Assembly (NCBI RefSeq): GCF_042140125.1
Contig: NZ_CP159473.1
DNA length: 64,000 bases
Direction: 5' to 3' (one strand)
Source: Rhodophyticola sp017644125
Lineage (GTDB): Bacteria > Pseudomonadota > Alphaproteobacteria > Rhodobacterales > Rhodobacteraceae
Below, piece by piece: positions 43,897 through 53,345 of this stretch (position 1 is the first letter of the stretch; each line of letters starts with the position of its first letter). The translations under genes and the position numbers were made by a program. A model generated the notes under the pieces. The model saw only the letters and a list, made by a program, of their open reading frames with translations, was not told where the DNA came from and searched no databases.

Positions 43897-45083
43897 ACCC
43901 GGGTGATCTTCAGCTTGGTCTTCAGATCGGTGCGGCAGAACGCATGCAGGAAACAGGTCCGCTCGGACACGTCCAGCATGTCGCGCGCGACCTCGTCGGC
44001 TTCGCTGGTTACAAGATGCACATGGGTTTCGACCGGATCGGCCGTACCCGCCTTGCCGGTGCCGCCCGACGCCCCGCCAAGGGAAAAATGCGTATCCTGC
44101 ACGATGGAATAGCTTGGCAGATCGAGGTTCTCCATCGAAGCCATACGCCCGAACTGGGTCATGAAGCAAAAGCCGATCCCGGCGGAAATGAAGCTGACCG
44201 CATCGAGCGCCCGCCCCTGTCCGCCGGCCACCGGCGCCTCTTCGCTCAGAAAGCGGAAGACGCTGCCATGGGGGCTGTAGAGCCGTTGTTCGATCTCCTT
44301 AATCCCGTCGTCGCGCAGCGTGCAGATCGCACCGGGGTTCAACGTGCGGTCCTGTTCGTCGGTCAGGCTGGTTGCGGCGCCCGCGGTCCCGCCACGGACC
44401 TTCTTCGCCGGCGTCATGCCAAGCCGCTCGATCAGGGTCAGGTCGGTGGGCGCGGGCACCGGGTCGGCACCCGCCGGGTCGGGGACGGGCGCGCCATTGA
44501 GCTGTTTCGCCTCGGCAGTGGGGATCTGCACGCCGTTTCGTGTCAGCGTGAACAGGCTGTCGAGCTTGCCCCGCATCAGCCCGTTCAGCGGCGAGGCATG
44601 CACTGCATTGATCAACAACTCGGCCAGCGCGCCGTCCTGCAGATCGCAATCGACCTGCACTTCCAGCTCCACGGGAAGCGCGCCGCCGGTCATCGTGCGT
44701 TGCCGCATGGAGCCCTTCATGGTGTAGAAATTGTCCTGGATCAGCCGCAGCTTGCGCAACGCGACCCCCTCCCGCGCCGCCAGTGCGGTAATCTCATTCA
44801 TGTAACTCGCGATCATGCCGGTGGTGAGAAAGGCCAACGGGCACGGGGCGGCGTCGTGGCCGTTCAGATAGGCCCCCTCATCCGAGACCAGCCGCCACAT
44901 GAGCCCGGAACGCGCCGAGATCACCAGCGCCTCCTTCTGAAACCCGGACAGCGACCGGACCCAGCATCGCACCGCGTCGCCCAGACGCAAGGCGGGCGGT
45001 GCGAGACCCACATCGCCGGGATTGGCAACGCCGAAGAACGGCGCGGTGTCGCTTGCGGCGATGATGTTTTCACCCAGTTTCAT
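43893..45083 (-). CDS. OsmC-family protein with two domains
   Basis: 396-aa protein. The first OsmC-like half (about 45-160) contains CPLAFLTTGMIASYMNEITALA and a following strand with VELEVQVDCDL; the second (about 250-396) has SFISAGIGFCFMTQFGRMA and ends ERTCFLHAFCRTDLKTKLKI, where the cysteine pair lies near that of OsmC/Ohr peroxidases. The halves are joined by a proline-rich linker (PVPDPAGADPVPAPTD). OsmC proteins reduce organic hydroperoxides, but a duplicated form beside a TRAP transporter may have a different role. It follows the dctM stop by 30 bases in the same leftward operon. Confidence 0.7.
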   Translation of the reverse strand: MKLGENIIAASDTAPFFGVANPGDVGLAPPALRLGDAVRCWVRSLSGFQKEALVISARSGLMWRLVSDEGAYLNGHDAAPCPLAFLTTGMIASYMNEITALAAREGVALRKLRLIQDNFYTMKGSMRQRTMTGGALPVELEVQVDCDLQDGALAELLINAVHASPLNGLMRGKLDSLFTLTRNGVQIPTAEAKQLNGAPVPDPAGADPVPAPTDLTLIERLGMTPAKKVRGGTAGAATSLTDEQDRTLNPGAICTLRDDGIKEIEQRLYSPHGSVFRFLSEEAPVAGGQGRALDAVSFISAGIGFCFMTQFGRMASMENLDLPSYSIVQDTHFSLGGASGGTGKAGTADPVETHVHLVTSEADEVARDMLDVSERTCFLHAFCRTDLKTKLKITRV

Positions 45084-45113
45084 ATCTCAACTCCCTGATG
45101 GAACGCCGAGGCC

Positions 45114-46419
45114 CTAGCCGAACATGGTTTGCGGCAGGAGCAGCGCGATTTGCGGAAAGACCACGATCAGGACCACGGCCAGCAGCATGGCAAACCAGAA
45201 CGGCCAGATGCCACGGAATATGGTGTTCAGCGGAACCCCCGGCGCGATGCCCTTGACGACGAAGACATTCACACCCACCGGTGGCGAGATCAGGCCCATC
45301 TCCAGACAGATCACCATCAGTACGCCGAACCAGATCATGTCCACGCCCAGCGGCTCGATGATCGGCTGCACAAGCGGCACGGTCAGCACGAGGATTGCGA
45401 AGCCGTCCATGAACATGCCCAGAATGATGAAGATCAGCAGGAACATCAGCACCACCTGCATGCCGGTGAAGCCCTGCGCCTCGACCCAGAGGGACAGATC
45501 GTAGGTGACGCCGGAGAAACCGATGAAGCTCTTGAACACGAATGCGCCGAAAAGGATCAAGAAGACCGTGCCAGTGGATTTGAGCGTGCTGGTGAAGACC
45601 TCGATCAGATTGGCGCGCGTCAACTGGCCCCGGAAGGCGGTGATCACGAAGGCCAGCGCGGCGCCCACTCCGGCCGCCTCCACCGCCGAGAAGACGCCCA
45701 GATAGATGCCGCCGATGGTGATGACGATGATGCTGACAATGGCAGACGCGCGGCGCATCGCCTGAAACCGTTCCCTCAGCGGCACGATCGCGGCGCCGCG
45801 GGGTGCCTTTTCGGGATTGCGCAGCACGACCAGCCAGATCGCGACGACAAAAAGCGCGGTCAGCATCAGGCCCGGGATCACCCCGGCCATGAAAAGCTGT
45901 CCGATGCTTTCTTCTGTCAGGATGGCGTAGATCACGAACCCCGCCGAGGGCGGGATGAGGATACCAAGGGTGCCGCCCGCGGCGATGGAGCCTGTGGCCA
46001 GACCATTGTCGTAATTGTAGCGCTGCATTTCCGGCAGGCTGACGCGACCCATGGTAAGTGCGGCGGCCAGAGACGACCCAGACAGCGCCGAAAACCCCGC
46101 ACAACCCACCACCGTGGCCGAGGCCAGCCCGCCCTTCAGATGGCCAAGCCAGCTATGGGCCGCCGAATAAAGATCCCGAACTCATGCCCGAGACGCCGGC
46201 AAGGTTGCCCATCAGCACGAAAAGCGGAATGATCGTGAGCGGGTAGTTCGATGCCTCGTTGAAGATTTCGCCCGCAAGTTTCGGGATCGCCGCGCGTTCG
46301 CGGATCGCATAAATGCCGATTGTGCCGACCAGCATCATCGAGATGCCCACCGGCATACGGATCACCAGACAGGCGAACAGGGCGATGAAGCCAACAAGCG
46401 CGATCAGGCTTCCGTCCAT
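45114..46419 (-). pseudogene. dctM: TRAP transporter large permease DctM, frameshifted
   Basis: Two reading frames together make one 434-aa DctM-type membrane carrier. The first (46419 to a TAG at 46153) covers the N-terminus up to NLAGVSGMSS; the second resumes at DLYSAAHSWLGHLKGGLASATVV and runs to 45114. Removing one T from the TT at 46179-46180 turns MSSGSLF into MSRDLYS and restores the family sequence. As written the protein is cut at 88 residues. The rest looks under selection, so the lesion is recent or a sequence error. Start overlaps the dctQ stop (TGATG). Confidence 0.85.
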
Positions 46420-46949
46420 CAGTCAGCAATCTCGTTCGGGTCGTCGCCATTCAGATGGTAAAGACCGACGATAAGCTGGAGCAGCACATTCAGGGCGAAA
46501 AGGCCCATCGTAGCGGACAGGAAATAGTAGAACGGGCGATGCACGATGGACATGTTGTTGGTGAGACAGGCACGTTCCGCGCCGCAGGCCTTGTCTGCCA
46601 GCGCATAGCTTGCCAGGGCCAGAATGCCAAAGGCCATCAGCCGCATCAGCGCGTCGGTGAACCGGGTCAGCCGACGACCCGCGACCATTCCGATCACGTT
46701 GACGGACACATGCGCCCCGTGACGCGCACCGTAACAGACCGACGCGCCGGCCACGATGATCAGCGTCATGGTCGAGATGTCGCTGATCCCGAAAATCGGA
46801 TCATTCAGGGCATAGCGCCAGAGCACCGCCGTCAGCGTGACGAACATCAGCCCCAGAACGGCGAGCGCGCCCAGGATCGCCACCAGCCCGGACAGGCGCC
46901 CGAGCTGGCGATCGACCCATAGCAGGGTGGATGGTGTCTGGCGCGGCAC
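46419..46949 (-). CDS. dctQ: TRAP transporter small permease DctQ
   Basis: 176-aa four-helix membrane protein (SGLVAILGALAVLGLMFVTLT; TLIIVAGASVCYGARHG; LMAFGILALASYALA; FYYFLSATMGLFALNVLLQLIV). It joins DctP and DctM in the sodium-driven uptake of organic acids or related solutes. It carries the expected WRYALNDPIFG motif after the first helix. Seven bases separate it from dctP. Confidence 0.88.
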   Translation of the reverse strand: MPRQTPSTLLWVDRQLGRLSGLVAILGALAVLGLMFVTLTAVLWRYALNDPIFGISDISTMTLIIVAGASVCYGARHGAHVSVNVIGMVAGRRLTRFTDALMRLMAFGILALASYALADKACGAERACLTNNMSIVHRPFYYFLSATMGLFALNVLLQLIVGLYHLNGDDPNEIAD

Positions 46950-46956
46950 GGGGGGA

Positions 46957-47943
46957 TCAGCCGTCCGGCTGCATCATCAGGTCCATGACCTCACCCACAG
47001 TCATCGGTCCCGCGTTCTGGGCGCGCACCTCGGACAGGGTGTCGGCGATGGCCGCGTTCCATCGGGCGCGCTCCTCTTCCGGGATCTCGATCATCTCGAC
47101 CCCGGCCTCCGCGGCCATCTGGAGCCCGCGGGCGGCGGCCCGGTCGTAGAACTCGCCCCCGGCGATCGACAGCGCATCATCGGCAGCGGCGTCGATCCAG
47201 CCGCGCTGCTCATCGCTCAACCCGTCATAGACCTCGCGGTTCATCAGCAACACGAAGGCCGAGCCGGAGCCGGGAAACCATGTGGTTATGTAATTCGCCG
47301 GCTCATGCAGATTGAAGGACGGGATGCCCGACGGCCCGATGGCGATTCCATCGATGACACCGTTGGTCAGGTTCTGGTTGATGACATTCACCGGCTGCGC
47401 CACGGCGGAGGCGCCAAGCGCCTCCACGAACGGCGCGTCCTGGCTCGCGGTGACACGGATCAGCATCCCGTCGAGATCCTCCAGCCTGCGCACCGGCCTG
47501 TCACGGGTGATCAGAACCGGCGGCGCATTGGCCCAAATCGCCAGCACCTCGGCCTCATATTCCTGTTCCAGCACCTCGCGCGCGCGCAGCAAGGCCTGCG
47601 TGCATTCGGACGCGCTGCCGCAAACGCCCGGGGTCGTGACGGCATTGGTCATCGGGAACACCTCGCCGGTGTATCCCGGCAGGGCAAACACGATATCGGC
47701 CACACCATCCAGCAGAATTCCGTATTGGCGGGGTGGCGCCGAGTTCAGCGCCCCGCCAGGGTATTGCTGCACGGTCATCTCTCCGCCCGAAACCTCGGCC
47801 AGCGCCTCGGCGAACGGCGTGAAGACGGCGGCGTTCATCGGATGACCGGGCCCCATGAAATAGGCCAGGCTCAACTCCTCGGCCTGAGGCGCGGCGGTCG
47901 ACAAGGCCAACGCGGCAGCGGCACAGATACCCAATCTTTGCAT
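46957..47943 (-). CDS. dctP: TRAP transporter substrate-binding protein DctP
   Basis: 328-aa periplasmic binding protein of the DctP/TeaA type. Signal peptide MQRLGICAAAALALSTAAPQA. Body features include YFMGPGHPMNAAVFTPFAEALAEVSGG and the conserved arginine region LEDLDGMLIRVTASQDAPF that usually binds the substrate carboxylate. First gene of a leftward operon dctP-dctQ-dctM-osmC-like, divergent from a GntR regulator. The substrate is unknown; neighbours hint at an aromatic or other acid. Confidence 0.88.
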   Translation of the reverse strand: MQRLGICAAAALALSTAAPQAEELSLAYFMGPGHPMNAAVFTPFAEALAEVSGGEMTVQQYPGGALNSAPPRQYGILLDGVADIVFALPGYTGEVFPMTNAVTTPGVCGSASECTQALLRAREVLEQEYEAEVLAIWANAPPVLITRDRPVRRLEDLDGMLIRVTASQDAPFVEALGASAVAQPVNVINQNLTNGVIDGIAIGPSGIPSFNLHEPANYITTWFPGSGSAFVLLMNREVYDGLSDEQRGWIDAAADDALSIAGGEFYDRAAARGLQMAAEAGVEMIEIPEEERARWNAAIADTLSEVRAQNAGPMTVGEVMDLMMQPDG

Positions 47944-48075
47944 TCTCTTCCTCCCTCTGGTGGCGACACAGGCTTATCCCGATTTCGATGAGAGAAGCTT
48001 AACGGTGTCGGCGGGACAGATCCGGCCTCTCCTCCCAAAGCGGCCTTGCGATGTCCCTCCCCCACTAGAGTCAAA

Positions 48076-48146
48076 TTCGTATCCAAAAGAAAGCGAAAAA
48101 ATGCCATAGGGCTCCAGATTTGCTCGACAGGGGAGATTTCGTATCC
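48076..48146. promoter_or_regulatory. Repeated TTCGTATCC sites in the dctP/GntR divergent promoter
   Basis: TTCGTATCC occurs at 48076-48084 and again at 48138-48146, the second between the ribosome site and start of the GntR gene. GntR/FCD regulators often bind GTAT-containing sites, so these may be its operators, with autorepression by the second. Function is inferred. Confidence 0.4.
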
Positions 48147-48157
48147 GATAATCGGGC

Positions 48158-48880
48158 ATGGCATCCAGCGTGGAACATGTGCTTGCGGTCATCCGCCGGC
48201 AAATCCTCAACGGCGATCGACCGCCAGGGGAGAAGATTTCGGAGGCCGCGATTGCCGCCGAGCTTGGCGTGTCCCGCACGCCCGCCCGCACGGCCCTTGC
48301 CGCGCTCCAGGCCGAGGGGCTGATCGAAAAGCGGAAGGGTCGCGGGTTCACGATCCGCTCGATCTCGACCGCGGATGTGGAAAAATCCATCGCCGTGCGC
48401 GCGGCGCTTGAGGCGCTTGCCGCCGCCACCATGGCCCAAACCGGGATGAGCCCCGAGGTGGAAGCCGACCTCTCGCGCTCCATCAAGATGTCCGAAGACA
48501 TGCTGGCCGGCGATGGCCCCGTCGCATCGCAGCTGGAGCTTTATCAGGAGGCCAATATCCTGTTTCACGAAACGATCATGAAACGGTGCGGCAACGAGTT
48601 GATCGCGCATACATTCGAGCGGATCGCGATGCTGCCCCTCACCTCGCTCGGCTCACTCATGTTCAAGGCGACCGAGCCCAGACGGGAACGCATGCGTTTG
48701 ACCGTGGGCCACTCGCAACATGTCATCATCTTCGACGCGCTGAAGAAACGCGATGCCGCGCGCGCCGAGGCGATGATGCGCGAACACAGCCATGCCGCCC
48801 TCAATTACAGCGATCTGTTCGTACGCGAAATGGTCGCGGACGGCCCCGGAAAAACGCCGGAACTGGCATGGGACGACTGA
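48158..48880 (+). CDS. GntR-family regulator (FCD type)
   Basis: 240-aa regulator with an N-terminal winged helix (about 10-70; ISEAAIAAELGVSRTPARTALAALQAEGLI) and an all-helical FCD ligand domain (about 80-225; metal-binding histidines likely in FHETIM, VGHSQHVII and REHSHA). Divergent from the TRAP operon by 214 bases and overlapping the following SDR gene by 13 bases. It probably controls both directions in response to an acid ligand. Confidence 0.87.
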   Translation: MASSVEHVLAVIRRQILNGDRPPGEKISEAAIAAELGVSRTPARTALAALQAEGLIEKRKGRGFTIRSISTADVEKSIAVRAALEALAAATMAQTGMSPEVEADLSRSIKMSEDMLAGDGPVASQLELYQEANILFHETIMKRCGNELIAHTFERIAMLPLTSLGSLMFKATEPRRERMRLTVGHSQHVIIFDALKKRDAARAEAMMREHSHAALNYSDLFVREMVADGPGKTPELAWDD

Positions 48881-49608
48881 CCGGCAAGGCCGCCGTCATC
48901 ACGGGCGGGGCCAAAGGTCTGGGCCTGGAGTTCACCCGCGCGCTGATTGCGGAGGGGGCCGGGGTCCTGGTCGCCGACATTGCCGATGGCGCCGATGCGG
49001 AACAGGCGGGCGCGTGTTTCGTGCATGCCGATATCACCGGGGAGGGTATGGCCGAGCGGGTCGCGGACGCGGCGATGGAGGCCTTCGGACAGGTCGATAT
49101 CCTGATCAACAATGCCGCCCTTTATGCCGGTCTGCCGATGGCACGATATGACCGGATCGCCCCCGATCTGTGGGACGAGGTGATGAAGGTGAATATCGGC
49201 GGAACCTGGCGGATGATTCGCGCCATCGGACCGCTGATGGAGCAACGCGGGCGCGGCAAGATCGTGAACATCACCTCGGGCACGGTGATGAAGGGGATGC
49301 CGGGGATGGCGCATTACGTCGCCTCAAAGGGGGCGCTGGCGGCCCTGACGCGGACCCTGTCGCGGGAGATGGGGGAAAACGGCGTCTGCGTGAACTCGCT
49401 GGCACCCGGTCTTACGCTGTCCTCCAGCATTCTGGAAAACGCGGCGCATATCGAGGCGACCCGCGACCGGGTGCTGGCCTCGCGCGCGATCAAACGCGAT
49501 GGCCAACCCGCCGACCTGATCGGCGCACTGCTGTTCCTGTGTTCCGACGACAGCGACTTTGTGACCGGCCAGACCATCGCGGTCGATGGCGGATCGGTAA
49601 ACACATGA
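48868..49608 (+). CDS. Short-chain dehydrogenase/reductase
   Basis: 246-aa classical SDR. Cofactor motif TGGAKGLG (about 12-19), NNAA about residue 85, catalytic serine in NITSGTV and the Y-x3-K motif in HYVASKGAL. C-terminal VTGQTIAVDGGSVNT is typical. ATG at 48868 lies inside the GntR gene's last codons, so translation is coupled. It oxidises or reduces an alcohol or ketone in the catabolic pathway served by this cluster. Confidence 0.88.
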   Translation: MGRLTGKAAVITGGAKGLGLEFTRALIAEGAGVLVADIADGADAEQAGACFVHADITGEGMAERVADAAMEAFGQVDILINNAALYAGLPMARYDRIAPDLWDEVMKVNIGGTWRMIRAIGPLMEQRGRGKIVNITSGTVMKGMPGMAHYVASKGALAALTRTLSREMGENGVCVNSLAPGLTLSSSILENAAHIEATRDRVLASRAIKRDGQPADLIGALLFLCSDDSDFVTGQTIAVDGGSVNT

Positions 49609-49626
49609 GATTTTCGGGAGACCATC

Positions 49627-50427
49627 ATGACAGAAACCGACATCACGCCCGCCGTCGACCTCGCCGAAGCCGAAGCGGAGGTTGATCTGCCGCCGATCGG
49701 GGACCGCAGCAGATACGACGCGCTGATGCAGGTGATCCGCAACCGGGTGACCGTGCGCAAGTTCGACGCCGATTTCGTGGTGCCAGAGACGCATTACGAG
49801 CTGATTCTGGAGGCCGCCCGCCACGGCCCGTCAGGCGCGAACGCCCAACCCTGGCAGTACATCATCGTGCGCGACGCAGCGGTGAAGCAGCAGATCGCGG
49901 ATTACTTCGTCGCCGAGCAGCGGTTTCGCGCCAAGGCGAAAATGAAGTTCCCGACGCCGGACTATCGCGGGCTGGCCACGGCGCCTGGCTTTGTGGTGGT
50001 CTGTTCGGACATGCGGTGGGTCAATGCCTTTCCGGTGCTGAATGACGGCTCCGATCTGGACCGGATGTATCGCGAAAATGCGGAACGGATCTTGCTGCAA
50101 TCGGTCGCCGCCTCGACCATGTCGGCCCATCTGGCCGCCGCAGCGCTTGGCTACAATGTCTGGTGGGTGACGGCCATCGGCCAGCAGGAGGCGCAGAAGG
50201 CGATGCGCCCTTTGCTGAACATTCCCGAAGAGATCTCTGTCCTTGATATCTTTCTGTTCGGTCCCCCCGCGCAGGCGCCCTATAAGCGCTGGCGCCGCCC
50301 GATCGAGGAAATCCTCCATCGGGACCAATACAATCGCGACCATTTCATGTCCGACGAGGATCTTGCGGAGTGGATCAGGACGCGCCGGCATCGGGTGATG
50401 TATCGCGATGCCTCCAAAATAGACTGA
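49627..50427 (+). CDS. Nitroreductase-family flavoprotein
   Basis: 266-aa FMN-dependent nitroreductase-fold protein. RNRVTVRKFDADFVVPETHYELILEAARHGPSGANAQPWQYIIV holds the FMN-binding arginine and serine pattern; a later NIPEEISVLDIFLFGPP marks the C-terminal FMN region. The N-terminus has about 25 extra acidic residues. Lies 18 bases after the SDR with a GGAG ribosome site, so it is the third gene of that operon. It could reduce an enoate, quinone or nitro compound. Confidence 0.85.
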   Translation: MTETDITPAVDLAEAEAEVDLPPIGDRSRYDALMQVIRNRVTVRKFDADFVVPETHYELILEAARHGPSGANAQPWQYIIVRDAAVKQQIADYFVAEQRFRAKAKMKFPTPDYRGLATAPGFVVVCSDMRWVNAFPVLNDGSDLDRMYRENAERILLQSVAASTMSAHLAAAALGYNVWWVTAIGQQEAQKAMRPLLNIPEEISVLDIFLFGPPAQAPYKRWRRPIEEILHRDQYNRDHFMSDEDLAEWIRTRRHRVMYRDASKID

Positions 50428-50741
50428 CCGCGCGGCTTTTGGCGAGGAAACCCGCGGAACCGGTATCAATCCGTCCATTCGGGACAATAAATCAGTCAGG
50501 GCTTCCGCATATCGCATTCAGGTGCTTAGATACCGGAAGTTCGATGTCCGACATCGAAAAGTGTTTGTTCCGATTCTGGTCTTGCGTAACAGCCATGTAG
50601 GAATATTTCCGCCGAAAGCGGAAATGACGCAACGTATACTAGTGTGTGAACCGCAGGTTTCGCGAAAGTACCGGGATCAAGTCGAGGCGATAAACCGGCA
50701 GAGCCCGGAAACGCCCGGCGACCAACAACAGGGAGACTCAA
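50428..50741. other. 314-bp gap upstream of the oligopeptide-type importer
   Basis: No convincing gene. It is less GC-rich than its surroundings and contains a perfect hairpin TTTCCGC-CGAAA-GCGGAAA at 50606-50624 without a T-run, then AT-rich sequence (ACGTATACTAGTGTG, about 50631-50647) suitable for a promoter, and a GGGAGA ribosome site before the binding-protein gene. Confidence 0.5.
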
Positions 50742-52367
50742 ATGACGAGACTTAGCCTTCTGACCACTTCCACCATTCTGACGTTTGCGCTTGGCAGCAC
50801 GGCCTGGGCGCAGACGACGCACCCGGTAACCGGCGAAACGCTGGCCGAGGATCAGACCTTTCAATACCGCCTGCTGGATCAGTTCCCTTCCATCGATCCG
50901 CAGTTGATCGAGGAAACCGCCGGCGGTCACGTCGCGCGCCAGTTGTTCGAGGGGCTGCTGACACAAAACGCCGATGGCACCCTGCGCCCGGGCGTGGCCG
51001 AAAGCTGGTCCTCCGAAGACAACCAGACCTGGGTTTTCAATCTTCGTGAAGATGCCCGCTGGTCCAACGGTGACCCGGTGACGGCACAGGATTTCGTTGC
51101 CTCCTGGCAGCGTGCGGCCGACCCGGCCACCGCCTCCGAATACGCCTGGTATGTCGAACTGAGCCAGATCAGCAACTCCGCCGCCGTCATCGCGGGCGAA
51201 GTCGGCCCGGAAGAGCTTGGTGTCCGCGCCATCGATGACCGCACGCTTGAGGTCACGCTGTCCCAGCCCCTGCCCTACTTCCCGCAGATGACGGTGCATT
51301 ACACCTTCATGCCCAGCCATCAGCCTTCGGTACAGGAACACGGCGCGGCCTGGACAGCGCCCGAGAACATCGTCTCCAACGGCGCCTATATGCTGGACGA
51401 GATTGCGGTGAACGAATTCTTCCGCCTCGTCCCGAACCCGGAATACTGGGGCGCCGAAGATGTGATCATCACCGAGGTCACCGGATTTGTCATCAACGAT
51501 GCCAGCCAGGCCCTGACGCGCTTTCAGGCCGGCGAGTTCGACATGATGGACGATCTGCCCGCAGGCAGCTATCCGCGTCTGGAGGCGGAAATGCCCGATG
51601 TGGCGCATTCGGTGCCGCGTCTGTGTTCCTACTATTACGCGATCAACCAGTCCGAAAGCGGGCATGAGGCATTGCAGGACCCTCGCGTTCGCACCGCTCT
51701 CAGCCTGATGATCGACCGCGAAGTCATCACCGATCAGGTTTTGCAGGCCGGTCAGGCCCCTGCCTTCAACTTCACGCACTGGGCGACCGCGGGCTTCGAG
51801 ATGCCCGTGATCGAATACGCCACCTGGACCCAGGAGGAGCGGATGGCGCATGCGATGGAGTTGATGACCGAAGCCGGGTATGGCCCCGACAACCCGATCG
51901 AGTTGAACCTGATCTACAACACCTCTGAAAACCACCGGCAGATCGCGACAGTCATCAGCCAGATGTGGCGCCCCCTTGGTGTGACCACCGTGCTGAACAA
52001 CTACGAATGGCAATCCTATCTGGAAATCCGGGGCAACCAGAACTTCGACGTCGCCCGCTCGGCCTGGTGCGGGGATTACAACGAGGCGTCGACCTTCCTC
52101 GACCTGCTGACCTCGAACAACTCCAACAACGACGGCAAGTATGCCAATGACGAGGTCGACCGGCTGATGGCAGAAAGTGTCACCATGGCCGATCCGCAGC
52201 CGAATTACACCGCGGTCGAGCAGATCCTGTCCGAGGACATGGCGATCATCCCGATCTACCACTACACGCAGAACTTCGTCCTGGATCCGACGATCCGGAA
52301 CTGGCCGATGGAGAACGTGGAAAACAACTGGTACGTCCGCGATATCTACCGCGTCGCAGCAGAATAA
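50742..52367 (+). CDS. ABC importer oligopeptide-type binding protein (OppA-like)
   Basis: 541-aa periplasmic binding protein of family 5. Signal peptide RLSLLTTSTILTFALGSTAWA. Family marks are LDQFPSIDPQLIEETAGGHVARQLFEGLL, WVFNLREDARWSNGDPVTAQDF and NIVSNGAYML. The body is close to OppA/MppA types that bind short peptides or murein peptides. First gene of a five-gene rightward operon with two permeases and two ATPases. Confidence 0.9.
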   Translation: MTRLSLLTTSTILTFALGSTAWAQTTHPVTGETLAEDQTFQYRLLDQFPSIDPQLIEETAGGHVARQLFEGLLTQNADGTLRPGVAESWSSEDNQTWVFNLREDARWSNGDPVTAQDFVASWQRAADPATASEYAWYVELSQISNSAAVIAGEVGPEELGVRAIDDRTLEVTLSQPLPYFPQMTVHYTFMPSHQPSVQEHGAAWTAPENIVSNGAYMLDEIAVNEFFRLVPNPEYWGAEDVIITEVTGFVINDASQALTRFQAGEFDMMDDLPAGSYPRLEAEMPDVAHSVPRLCSYYYAINQSESGHEALQDPRVRTALSLMIDREVITDQVLQAGQAPAFNFTHWATAGFEMPVIEYATWTQEERMAHAMELMTEAGYGPDNPIELNLIYNTSENHRQIATVISQMWRPLGVTTVLNNYEWQSYLEIRGNQNFDVARSAWCGDYNEASTFLDLLTSNNSNNDGKYANDEVDRLMAESVTMADPQPNYTAVEQILSEDMAIIPIYHYTQNFVLDPTIRNWPMENVENNWYVRDIYRVAAE

Positions 52368-52417
52368 TGAACAGCCGGGGCGGGTGATCCGACCCGTCCC
52401 GGCGCTTCGTTTTCCAG

Positions 52418-53341
52418 ATGTTCACATTCATCTTCAAACGCCTTCTGATCGCGATACCGGTTCTGCTGATCCTGATCGTGGGCACCTTCATCCTGATGTA
52501 TGCCGCCCCCGGCAGCCCGTTCGCCACCGAGCGTGGCGTACCGCCCGCGGTTCTGGCCAATCTTGAGCGCCAGTACGGGCTGGACCAGCCGTTCTATGTC
52601 CAGATCTGGCGCTATATCTGGGGCATCGTCAGCGATTTCGATTTCGGCCCGTCCTTCATCTACCGAGATCAGGATGTAAACGACCTGATCGCGCAGGGTT
52701 TCCCGGTGACGCTGACCTACGGGTTCTGGAGCTTTGTCGTCGCCGTGCTGGTTGGCGGAACCCTCGGTATCATCGCCGCGATTCGCCACAACACCTGGCT
52801 GGATTATCTGGCCGTCGGCATTTCCATCGGCGCGCAGGTGTTGCCGAACTTCGTGCTGGCGCCGATCCTGGTGCTGATCTTCACGCTCTGGCTCGGCTGG
52901 TTGCCCGGCGGCGGCTGGCAGGGCGGCCAGTGGCAATATGTGATCCTGCCGGTCATCGCGCTGTCGACCAGCTTCATGGCCTCCATCGCGCGGATCGCGC
53001 GCGCCTCGATGCTGGAGGTGCTGACCTCGAACTTCATCCGCACGGCGCGGGCCAAGGGCCTGCCGATGCGCCGGATCGTGCTGCGCCATGCCCTGAAGCC
53101 CGCACTTCTGCCCGTCATCTCCTATCTGGGCCCCGCATTCGTGGGGATGATCACCGGATCGGTGGTGATCGACATATATTTCTCCACCGGCGGCATCGGG
53201 CAGTTCTTCGTCGCCTCCGCTCTCAACCGCGATTACGGGGTGATGATGGGGATCACGGTTCTTCTTGGCGCGCTTACGATCTTCTTCAACCTCGTGGTCG
53301 ATATCCTCTACGCGTGGATCGACCCGAAAATCCGGTATTAG
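52418..53341 (+). CDS. ABC importer permease (OppB-like)
   Basis: 307-aa inner-membrane permease. The N-terminal helix FIFKRLLIAIPVLLILIVG and the EAA loop (IRTARAKGLPMRRIVLRHALKPALLP) are typical of OppB/DppB. It carries about six helices. Starts 50 bases after the binding protein and is followed after four bases by the second permease. Confidence 0.92.
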   Translation: MFTFIFKRLLIAIPVLLILIVGTFILMYAAPGSPFATERGVPPAVLANLERQYGLDQPFYVQIWRYIWGIVSDFDFGPSFIYRDQDVNDLIAQGFPVTLTYGFWSFVVAVLVGGTLGIIAAIRHNTWLDYLAVGISIGAQVLPNFVLAPILVLIFTLWLGWLPGGGWQGGQWQYVILPVIALSTSFMASIARIARASMLEVLTSNFIRTARAKGLPMRRIVLRHALKPALLPVISYLGPAFVGMITGSVVIDIYFSTGGIGQFFVASALNRDYGVMMGITVLLGALTIFFNLVVDILYAWIDPKIRY

Positions 53342-53345
53342 ACCC

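Noticed and set aside
50370..50600. Small plus-strand frame after the nitroreductase gene
   Set aside because: Starts inside the preceding gene, no motif and no ribosome site.
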